From assembly GCA_964471755.1 (NCBI GenBank), contig CAYYJM010000292.1, forward strand, positions 1 to 7,301: DNA of 7,301 bases, given 5' to 3'. This document shows, piece by piece, positions 1 through 5,590 of the stretch (its first letter is position 1; the number at the start of each line of letters is the position of its first letter). Under the pieces are notes generated by a model that was not told where the DNA came from, searched no databases, and was given only the letters and a program-made list of their open reading frames with translations. The position numbers and the translations under genes were made by a program. The DNA is from CAYYJM01 sp964471755 (GTDB lineage: Bacteria; Planctomycetota; Planctomycetia; Gemmatales; Gemmataceae).

Positions 1-30
1 ACTCCGCTCGGCCTGCGGCCTCGCTGCGTG

Positions 31-50
31 CGCGGCTCTGACAGACCGCG
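31..50 (-). terminator. Bulged hairpin downstream of the DUF1571 gene (possible terminator)
   Basis: An inverted repeat begins 16 bases beyond the stop codon of the DUF1571 gene. CGCGG (31-35) pairs with CCGCG (46-50), and TCT (37-39) pairs with AGA (43-45). This gives an 8-bp stem with one bulged C at 36 and a 3-base loop. There is no T-run after it on the minus strand, so a classical intrinsic terminator is not shown. Its position right after a gene end is the main argument. The remaining flank (1-30) is GC-rich and shows nothing else I can identify. Confidence 0.35.
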
Positions 51-66
51 CTGGATTACCACATCC

Positions 67-939
67 TCAGCGCTGGAAGACGCTGTCAGGCAGGCCGACG
101 TTCAATCGCAGGTCCACGTAGTTAAACAACTCGGCCAGCGGCGCGGTGTGGTCGTTGTGGCCGGGCCAGTCGTAGTTCTCGACGCGCACCGGCAGGCTCG
201 TCTGCTGATCGAACCAGACGACACTGCGATAGAACAGTAGACCGGGAGCCCGGGTCGGGTGCGTCGTTTCGACCCGGATCGCCGGCCGGGCGGCGAATTC
301 GCCCAGGTCGATCCGCACCTGGGTCAGGCCCAGACGCTGTTCCAACTGCCAGCCGGCCGCGAACCGCTCGATCAGGTTGCCGATACCCGCTTCCGTGATG
401 CTGTACTTGCTCGCTCCTCGCGCTCGGGGCGATTGCGGGTCGAGCGAGACGAAGCCAACCAGGCTCAATGCTCCGGTGCCGCGAGCGCGGAGCCTGCCGT
501 TGTTCTGGCCCGCGACGTAACAGGCTTCCTGGCCGCGCTGGCTTCGCGGTGCCTGCCACAGCATGTTCACGCTGAACGGAGTCGTCCGCGCCCGGAACTG
601 AATGACGTTCTCCGGACTCAGCTGCCCATCGATCCGCTCCTGCTTGATGAAGGTACACTGGTAATCGCGGACGCTGGCGTAAACCCGCCGTGCTTCCTGG
701 ATCAGCCGGAGCGGTTCCTCCAGCGACCGGGTCACGACCGACGCTGATGGGGTCGCCGGGGCTGGGGCGACGGGAGCGCTCTGCGCGACGGCCTGATTTC
801 CGGGTGAGTCAAGGGTCATCGACAGGGCGGTTAACCCGACCACCAGTGCGAACAGGAGCAAGGGCCGGGGGCCTGAACGGGGTCGCGGCCGGATCAACCA
901 GGAATGCTTCGGATCTGGTTGCGACTTCCGAACTTGCAT
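67..939 (-). CDS. DUF1571 domain-containing secreted or membrane-anchored protein
   Basis: The protein is 290 residues and its function is unknown. The N-terminus is arginine-rich up to about residue 25 and is followed by a hydrophobic segment (about 26-42). An AVA-QSA sequence near residues 50-55 resembles a signal peptidase I site, so export or membrane anchoring is likely. A proline/alanine-rich linker (about 54-66) leads into a DUF1571-type domain from about 76 to the end. The domain is recognised by 'DYQCTFIKQERIDGQL' (92-107), the 'RARTTPFSVNMLW' stretch (116-128), 'EACYVAGQNNGRLRARGTG' (138-156) and 'YSITEAGIGNLIERF' (179-193). The family is common in planctomycetes and has no assigned reaction. 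The ATG at 939 is supported by an AGAGG ribosome site at 946-950 with 6-base spacing. The gene is divergent from the metallo-hydrolase gene. The family call is by eye and fairly confident; function is open. Confidence 0.85.
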   Translation of the reverse strand: MQVRKSQPDPKHSWLIRPRPRSGPRPLLLFALVVGLTALSMTLDSPGNQAVAQSAPVAPAPATPSASVVTRSLEEPLRLIQEARRVYASVRDYQCTFIKQERIDGQLSPENVIQFRARTTPFSVNMLWQAPRSQRGQEACYVAGQNNGRLRARGTGALSLVGFVSLDPQSPRARGASKYSITEAGIGNLIERFAAGWQLEQRLGLTQVRIDLGEFAARPAIRVETTHPTRAPGLLFYRSVVWFDQQTSLPVRVENYDWPGHNDHTAPLAELFNYVDLRLNVGLPDSVFQR

Positions 940-1192
940 GATTGGCCTCTCTCATGAAGTGGCGTTCCACGGGCCGACTCGCCGACCCGCCATCGCGTGC
1001 GCGTTCCTGCACCTTCAACATCGGCCCAGATCGCCGACGAGGTGACGATTGCCAGAGGAATCTCGCCTCTTCGCGGAGTCCGGCACCAGGGCGAACTCTC
1101 ACGATCAACCCCGTTTCGCTACAACAACCAACAGAGCAAAGCCGTGCCGCTTGCCCGACTTCTCTGGTTTTCCGCATCCAGCCGAGGGTTCC
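940..1192. other. Divergent intergenic region between DUF1571 and metallo-hydrolase genes
   Basis: This 253-base gap separates two divergent genes and so should hold the promoter of each. I see no convincing -35/-10 pair on either strand. The stretch around 1100-1140 is less GC-rich than its surroundings. The plus-strand reading frame of the hydrolase is open back to a TTG at 1049, but that extension has no family resemblance, so I treat it as non-coding. Confidence 0.5.
1184..1188 (+). promoter_or_regulatory. Ribosome binding site deciding the hydrolase start
   Basis: GAGGG lies 4 bases before the GTG at 1193. The spacing is slightly short. It supports this start because the GTG falls just before the first residues that resemble the metallo-beta-lactamase fold. 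Confidence 0.5.
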
Positions 1193-1840
1193 GTGCCTTC
1201 CTTGCAACTGCACACGATCGTCTCCGACCCGTTCGAGGAGAACTCGTACATCGTCTGGCGTGAGGGGCAGGCGTCGGCCCTGGTGGTCGATCCAGGCCTC
1301 GACCCGGACGCGATCCTGAGCTTCCTTCGCGAGCAGGAACTCGCCCCGACGGCCCTGCTCTGCACGCACGGCCATGCCGACCACATCGGCGGCAACGCAG
1401 CGCTCAAGGCCGCGTACCCGGATGTGCCACTGCTCATCGGTCGCGGTGATGCCCCCATGCTCACTGATGCGGACCTGAATCTGAGCGGCCCCTTCGGCCT
1501 TCCGCTGACGAGTCCGCCGGCCGATCGTCTGGTCGATGAGGGAGAGCGGATCGAGTTCGCCGACTTCGTGCTGGACGTGCGTGACCTGCCGGGCCATTCG
1601 CCGGGACACGTCGTCTTTCTGCTGCACGACGGAGAGAAGGTGATCGTCTTCGCTGGCGACACGTTGATGCGTGGCACCGTGGGGCGAGGCGACTTTCCCG
1701 GCGGCGACTTCCGGCAGCTCCTGCATGGCATTCAGCGAGTGCTGTTCGCCCTGCCGCTGGACACGGTCGTCTATCCGGGGCACGGCCCGGTGACAACGGT
1801 AGGTCACGAGAAGGCGACCAATCCGTTCGTGTCCGGCTGA
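1193..1840 (+). CDS. MBL-fold metallo-hydrolase, glyoxalase II-like
   Basis: From the GTG at 1193 the protein is 215 residues, the usual size for small single-domain MBL-fold hydrolases related to hydroxyacylglutathione hydrolase. The start 'VPSLQLHTIVSDPFEENSYIV' (first 20 residues or so) matches how this subfamily begins. The metal-binding signature 'THGHADH' gives H59, H61, D63 and H64. Further ligand motifs are 'PGHSPGH' (H135 and H139), 'AGDTL' (D156) and 'PGHGP' (H197), so the binuclear metal site appears complete. The C-terminal 'TNPFV' is also typical of the subfamily. No signal peptide is seen, so it is probably cytoplasmic. The substrate cannot be told from sequence: glutathione thioesters, other thioesters, or an unrelated substrate are all possible, and the long C-terminal substrate-binding domain of true glyoxalase II is absent. 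It converges with the Rpn-like gene, the two stops being 14 bases apart. Confidence 0.88.
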   Translation: MPSLQLHTIVSDPFEENSYIVWREGQASALVVDPGLDPDAILSFLREQELAPTALLCTHGHADHIGGNAALKAAYPDVPLLIGRGDAPMLTDADLNLSGPFGLPLTSPPADRLVDEGERIEFADFVLDVRDLPGHSPGHVVFLLHDGEKVIVFAGDTLMRGTVGRGDFPGGDFRQLLHGIQRVLFALPLDTVVYPGHGPVTTVGHEKATNPFVSG

Positions 1841-1865
1841 TCGCAACGACGAGATCAGAGGCCGG
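1833..1865. terminator. Inverted repeat spanning both convergent stop codons
   Basis: CCGGCTGATC (1833-1842) pairs with GATCA (1853-1857) plus GCCGG (1861-1865). This gives two 5-bp helices separated by a 3-base bulge (1858-1860), with a 10-base loop (1843-1852). The TGA of the hydrolase (1838-1840) lies in one arm and the TGA of the Rpn-like gene (complement of 1855-1857) in the other. With two convergent genes ending here, a shared bidirectional terminator is a reasonable inference. No T-run follows in either direction. Confidence 0.4.
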
Positions 1866-2760
1866 TTCGCTGGCGGAAGTCAGCCAGCGAAGTCGCCTCG
1901 ATGGCGTGGTCGAGCCAGCGGTGAATCTGGTCGTCGTCGGTGCAAGTCCGGATGGGGCCAGCGAGTTCCTCGGGCAACTCGCCCCACCGCTTGCGGAGGA
2001 TGCGCAGCAGGGTCTCGACCCTGCCCTTGACCTCCGCACCAGCGAGGAGTTCAGCGATGAGCGGCGACTCAATCATGGTAAAGCCCTCCAGTGCCCTCTG
2101 CCACGCAGCCAGTCGGCCAGCACGCTCGGCGAACACCCGCACCAGGGCGGCATCGCCGCGCCGACGGGGATCCGATTCCGTCTCGACGATCGCCCGCCAG
2201 CGCTGAATGATAGCGTCCTGGTCGTCGCAACGCATCAGCGGAATGAACGGGAGCAACTCACGCGGAGCGGTTCCCCCGGCGATCTCCTCCAGGGTCACGG
2301 CCGCATCGAGTGTCTCCAGGTTGACCTCGATCGGCTTCAGGGTCCACCGCGCCGGGCCGAGAACACAATCGCGGGCGGCATCGCCAACGCCGGTCAGATT
2401 GAGGACGATGCCGAGCAGTTCGTAGCGGTCGCCAGGCAGAGGCGTCGGCCGAAGCGTCAGCCAGGCGAGACCGCCAGCGAGCAGGAGTCGGCCCGGCATG
2501 GCCGCATCCGGCACGGTCTGGACCTCGAGCAGGGCTGCGAAGGGCAGACCGTTCCGGTCGAGATCGACCAACTCGGCGATGCCATCGCATAGACGCTGCG
2601 GCACGCCGGGGAGCGTCAGTTGAGTCGGCAGCCAGCGGGTAAAGCCGATCTGGTCGGGCGACCTGCGCAGGAGCCAGCAGAAAAGGAGTTCGCGAGGCTG
2701 AAGCAGAAGATAGCGGGCCGCCTGATCGTAGCGCGTCGAGGCAGATAGGTGCAGTTCCAT
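1855..2760 (-). CDS. Rpn/PD-(D/E)XK nuclease-like protein with DUF4351-like tail
   Basis: The protein is 301 residues and resembles the Rpn (recombination-promoting nuclease / 'putative transposase') group, a PD-(D/E)XK-fold family. The N-terminus 'RYDQAARYLLLQPRELLF' has the family's opening look. The likely catalytic core is D59 ('CDGIAELVD'), then E79 and Q81 in 'LLEVQT', with R91 after 'MPG' where the family has a conserved arginine before a helix. The C-terminus (about 248-297), 'LLRILRKRWGELPEEL' followed by 'IHRWLDHAIEATSLADF', looks like the DUF4351-type helical tail often joined to these proteins. Some Rpn proteins are DNA endonucleases that promote RecA-independent recombination; that activity here is inference. 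The ATG at 2760 has GGAGG 9 bases upstream (2770-2774). No terminal inverted repeats or partner gene were seen, so it is not shown to be an insertion sequence. Confidence 0.68.
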   Translation of the reverse strand: MELHLSASTRYDQAARYLLLQPRELLFCWLLRRSPDQIGFTRWLPTQLTLPGVPQRLCDGIAELVDLDRNGLPFAALLEVQTVPDAAMPGRLLLAGGLAWLTLRPTPLPGDRYELLGIVLNLTGVGDAARDCVLGPARWTLKPIEVNLETLDAAVTLEEIAGGTAPRELLPFIPLMRCDDQDAIIQRWRAIVETESDPRRRGDAALVRVFAERAGRLAAWQRALEGFTMIESPLIAELLAGAEVKGRVETLLRILRKRWGELPEELAGPIRTCTDDDQIHRWLDHAIEATSLADFRQRTGL

Positions 2761-2832
2761 CGCGGCGGGCCTCCGCGGCTCTTGATCCGTTCACGATCCT
2801 GCCAGATGGTATCGTCACGCGAGGAACGCGAC

Positions 2833-2864
2833 ATGAATGACCGGAGGCCAGGGTCCGGATTCAT
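2833..2864 (-). terminator. Long bulged hairpin at the end of the SUMF1-like gene
   Basis: ATGAAT (2833-2838) pairs with ATTCAT (2859-2864), and CCGGA (2841-2845) pairs with TCCGG (2854-2858). The result is an 11-bp stem with a 2-base bulge (2839-2840) and an 8-base loop. On the minus strand it starts at the last base of the SUMF1-like stop codon (2864-2866). That is where a terminator or a 3'-end-stabilising structure would sit. No T-run follows, so the mechanism is uncertain. Confidence 0.45.
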
Positions 2865-3835
2865 CACCGTCGTTCCATCAGCACCCGGAAGCCGCTGACG
2901 GAACCCGCCCGATCGGGCTCGATGCTGAGCCGAAACGCCGCCCGGCAGCCCCAGGAGAAACTGCCCCAGGAGCCGCCCCGCTGCACCCGGCCCTCACCCG
3001 CCACCGGGCCGGGCGGATCGCTGGCCGGAGCCCCGGCGTAGTAGCTGGAGCCGTACCAGTCCTGGCACCACTCGCGGACGTTGCCGTGCATGTCGTACAG
3101 ACCCCAGGCGTTGGGCTGATAACTGCCGACCGGCGTCGTCCGTTGCAGGTACTTTCCCCGTGCTGCTCCGCCGTAGGGATGGGTGCCGTCGAAATTCGCC
3201 TCCTCCGACGAGGCGACGCTACCGAAGGAGAAAGGCGTCGTCGTGCCGGCCCGGCAAGCGTATTCCCACTCCGCCTCCGTCGGCAGCCGGTAGACGCGCC
3301 CGGCCTGACGCTCCTCCGGCAGGTTGGACAGCAGGCGACAGAAGCGGTTCGCGTCGTCCCAGGTGATGCCGTCCACGGGATGGCGTGGACTGCCACGATG
3401 GCCGGTACGAAAAAGCGACGGGTTGTTGCCAGCGACGGCCTGGTACTCCTCCTGGGTCACCGGATAGACCCCCAGGTAGTACGACCGGGTGAGGTGGACC
3501 GGGCGAAGGGGGCCCTCATCCTCGAACCGACCGACTTCGGAGGTGGGCGAACCCATCTGGAACCAGCCGGCCGGGATCAGGGCCAGTTCCATGCCGATCG
3601 AGTTGACCAGCGTCGGGACCACAGGGCAGACGCCCCGAGCGAGCAGTTCCTGGACCCTCCGCTCACTCTGGCGAACGTCGGCCGGGCGTGGATCGGTACG
3701 CAGCTGGACCGTCGCCTGCACGAGTTCCGCCCGGGGATCGGAGCGCTCGTGCAGCCAGTCGGCCAGGATCAGCCACGTCGCCAAGTCCGTGGGGTTTTCC
3801 TGGATGTCTTGCAAAAAGGCGGGTTCCAGATCCAT
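2864..3835 (-). CDS. TIGR02996 domain plus SUMF1/FGE-like domain protein
   Basis: The protein is 323 residues with two parts. Residues 1-41 match the Gemmata-type repeat-companion domain TIGR02996, with the 'ILADWLHERSDPRAELVQ' signature (23-40). From about 77 to the end is a formylglycine-generating-enzyme (SUMF1) fold: 'NSIGMELALIPAGWFQMGS' (78-96), 'YPVTQEEYQAVAGNNPSLF' (124-142), 'YRLPTEAEWEYACRAGT' (182-198), 'WGLYDMHGNVREWCQDWY' (244-261), 'RVQRGGSW' (283-290) and 'GFRV' near the end. Active FGE converts a sulfatase cysteine to formylglycine using a cysteine pair just after the GGS motif. Here that stretch reads 'GGSWGSFSWGCRAAFR' and has only C297, which fits the structural CRxAxR core, so FGE activity is doubtful. 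Many planctomycete paralogues look like this and have unknown roles. No signal peptide is visible. The ATG at 3835 has AGAGGG 9 bases upstream (3845-3850). Confidence 0.88.
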   Translation of the reverse strand: MDLEPAFLQDIQENPTDLATWLILADWLHERSDPRAELVQATVQLRTDPRPADVRQSERRVQELLARGVCPVVPTLVNSIGMELALIPAGWFQMGSPTSEVGRFEDEGPLRPVHLTRSYYLGVYPVTQEEYQAVAGNNPSLFRTGHRGSPRHPVDGITWDDANRFCRLLSNLPEERQAGRVYRLPTEAEWEYACRAGTTTPFSFGSVASSEEANFDGTHPYGGAARGKYLQRTTPVGSYQPNAWGLYDMHGNVREWCQDWYGSSYYAGAPASDPPGPVAGEGRVQRGGSWGSFSWGCRAAFRLSIEPDRAGSVSGFRVLMERR

Positions 3836-3926
3836 GTGGGGCGGCCCTCTGCGGATACCGCATCGTAGCTGACCAGGAGGGCCGATGACAAGGCGGCCGC
3901 CGCATCGCCACCTCGGATAGTAACCA

Positions 3927-3954
3927 ATGAACGGATGTCTGATTCATCGTTCAT
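3927..3954. repeat. Imperfect hairpin overlapping the heptad repeat
   Basis: ATGAACGGATG (3927-3937) is nearly the reverse complement of CATCGTTCAT (3945-3954), with one extra G as a bulge and a 7-base loop. It lies downstream of the HEAT-gene stop and upstream of the SUMF1-like start. It could act as a terminator or attenuator between the two genes, although no T-run is present. Confidence 0.4.
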
Positions 3955-3985
3955 CATTCATCGTTCATCGTTTCCGAGTTCATCG
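3943..3985. repeat. Tandem 7-base repeat TTCATCR
   Basis: Four perfect-length units of TTCATCG, TTCATCA, TTCATCG and TTCATCG run head to tail at 3943-3970. After an 8-base interruption (TTTCCGAG) a fifth TTCATCG follows at 3979-3985. On the minus strand the unit reads CGATGAA. The fifth copy contains the TGA stop of the HEAT-repeat gene (complement of 3980-3982), so the repeat starts exactly at the gene end. No function can be assigned from one locus. Confidence 0.85.
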
Positions 3986-5536
3986 TCCCAGGTCCTCGCA
4001 GAGGCGTTCGAGCGACTCGCGGGCATGGTAGGCCACGTCGGGGCTGTCGCTCTCGGCGAGGCGATCGAGATCGGGCCAGAGCAGGTAGAGGCCCTCGCTG
4101 GCGATCGCGGCGATGGCCTGGTGAACGAAGTGCGGATCGTCGCTGTGCATCGTCTGGCGGAACCACTGGAGCGTGTGCCGCTCGCCGAGCCGGGCCAGGG
4201 CGGCCTTGGCGGCATAGCGGACTTCCGGATTCAGATCGCGCCGGGCGTCCTGAAGTGCCAGCAGCACTTCCAGACGGCGGAGCGGCTCCCACCAGCCCAG
4301 CGACGAAACCGCCGCCAGCCGGTAGGTCGGATCCCAGTCGCGAGCGGCCAGCAGCAGAACGTCCTCGGTGGCCAGCGACGGATGGCCACGCAGGGCGCGC
4401 AACAGGGCGGTGTAGGGAATGTCCGACGCCAGCGTCGGCCGGGTCGGCATCTCGTGACGCTTACGGGCCTGGGACCGCCGCAGCACCGGGACCCGCTCCA
4501 TGATCCAGGCACACAGGGCCGGCCCGATGGCCGGGTTCTTCGACCAGGCGAGAACCTCCAGGGCCAACTCGGCCTCGGGATAGCCCGGACGGCGGGCCAG
4601 CGGCAGGACCACGGCACCAGCCTCGGCCCGCAGATCGGCCAGGGCCAGCAGCACGTCGCGATGTTCGCTGGCCGGCCGTTGCAGCAACAGACGACACAGC
4701 CCGGCCGGGGCCTCCTGCAAGTACTCCAGCAGCGATTGCTCCAGGGCCGCCAGACGCGAGAACTGCCAGTGCAGCGCCTCCTGCTCGACCCCCTCGCCGA
4801 GCATCGTCTCCAGGTGCGACGTTCGTCGCAGCAGACGGATCGCCTCCCGGAAGATGCGGACCACGAGCGGATCGACCTTCTCAGGACGATGGTCCCACAG
4901 GCTCTCGACCAGTTCGCCGAGTCGGCCCTCGAAGATGACCGTGGGCGGCACCTCGCGGCGCAGCCCCTCCAGCGTCCGATGCAGCACGCGCAGGGCAGCC
5001 CGACCGAGCGGCGTTTCCGGCTGACGGACATATCCGCCGAAGCCGAGGAAGCAGACCGTCTCGGCAGCGAAGAAATGGCCCAGGGGCACGTCGCCGGCCG
5101 ACTCGGCACAGCGCAGCAGATGCGGCAGGCTCTGCGCCCGATTCAGGCTCCGCAGGCCGCTGGCCAGGTCGATCCAGTACCAGAACTGCTCGATCTGATT
5201 GTCGGTGAGCCGACGCTGGAGCTGGCGTTCGAGGATGCGACCGGCATCGTCGGTGCCCAGTTCGGCCAGGGCCCGGACCTGAACGACGAACTGCACCCCG
5301 GCCCGCAGGCTGGCCTCGACCGCATCAACCTCACCCCGTTCGAGCAGATCGCGGTAGCGAGCCTTGACCGACTCGACGGCCGCCTCGCTGAGTTGACCGC
5401 CCTGGAGAAGCTCGATGTGCTGACGAGTGACTGGCGACAGCGGATCGTGTTCCGGCGGGCGCAGGTAGAGATGCCGCGCCATCAGCAAGATGGTCGCCGC
5501 CATCGCGACCACCAGCAGGGCCAGGATCACGATCAT
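3980..5536 (-). CDS. Membrane-anchored HEAT-repeat-like protein of unknown function
   Basis: From the ATG at 5536 the protein is 518 residues. I do not recognise a named family. It opens with one hydrophobic segment (about residues 2-20, 'MIVILALLVVAMAATILLMA'), a likely uncleaved membrane anchor. The rest is almost wholly alpha-helical in character, leucine-, alanine- and arginine-rich. The C-terminal third (about 385-514) has HEAT-type helical repeats: 'DPTYRLAAVSSLG', 'NPEVRYAAKAALARLG', 'DPHFVHQAIAAIA' and 'SPDVAYHARESLERL', each starting with a D/N/S-P turn. HEAT arrays usually bind other proteins, so a scaffold role at the membrane is the best guess. The reading frame is open upstream to 5584, but 5536 has a strong ribosome site and puts the hydrophobic segment at the N-terminus. 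The gene follows proA by 54 bases and may be co-transcribed with it. Confidence 0.8.
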   Translation of the reverse strand: MIVILALLVVAMAATILLMARHLYLRPPEHDPLSPVTRQHIELLQGGQLSEAAVESVKARYRDLLERGEVDAVEASLRAGVQFVVQVRALAELGTDDAGRILERQLQRRLTDNQIEQFWYWIDLASGLRSLNRAQSLPHLLRCAESAGDVPLGHFFAAETVCFLGFGGYVRQPETPLGRAALRVLHRTLEGLRREVPPTVIFEGRLGELVESLWDHRPEKVDPLVVRIFREAIRLLRRTSHLETMLGEGVEQEALHWQFSRLAALEQSLLEYLQEAPAGLCRLLLQRPASEHRDVLLALADLRAEAGAVVLPLARRPGYPEAELALEVLAWSKNPAIGPALCAWIMERVPVLRRSQARKRHEMPTRPTLASDIPYTALLRALRGHPSLATEDVLLLAARDWDPTYRLAAVSSLGWWEPLRRLEVLLALQDARRDLNPEVRYAAKAALARLGERHTLQWFRQTMHSDDPHFVHQAIAAIASEGLYLLWPDLDRLAESDSPDVAYHARESLERLCEDLGR

Positions 5537-5545
5537 CACGACACA

Positions 5546-5552
5546 CTCCCTC
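5546..5552 (-). promoter_or_regulatory. Ribosome binding site deciding the HEAT-gene start
   Basis: GAGGGAG on the minus strand lies 9 bases before the ATG at 5536. It favours this start over the in-frame upstream option at 5584. A short GC-rich inverted repeat, CCGGG (5554-5558) with CCCGG (5567-5571), sits directly upstream of it. Confidence 0.65.
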
Positions 5553-5590
5553 GCCGGGACACGGGGCCCGGATGGTGCCTCCACTGCGGC

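Noticed and set aside
1049..1192. Upstream extension of the metallo-hydrolase to a TTG at 1049
   Set aside because: The extra 48 residues resemble nothing in the family, while the GTG at 1193 has a ribosome site and matches the usual N-terminus.
809..1846. 345-codon minus-strand open frame across the hydrolase gene and the divergent gap
   Set aside because: It lies antisense to the clear MBL-fold gene and overlaps the N-terminus of the DUF1571 gene. No recognisable domain.
1906..2592. 228-codon plus-strand open frame opposite the Rpn-like gene
   Set aside because: Antisense to the conserved D-E-x-Q core and DUF4351-like tail, with no motif of its own.
1855..2760. Insertion sequence carrying the Rpn-like gene
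   Set aside because: No terminal inverted repeats or target-site duplications were seen at the flanks, and the neighbouring genes are uninterrupted. The 'transposase' label of the family does not show mobility.
2837..3868. 343-codon plus-strand open frame opposite the SUMF1-like gene
   Set aside because: The opposite strand holds the complete TIGR02996 and FGE motifs. This frame has only low-complexity Arg/Gly/Pro-rich sequence.
3943..3985. CRISPR array
   Set aside because: The repeats are only 7 bases with no spacers, so they are a simple tandem repeat.
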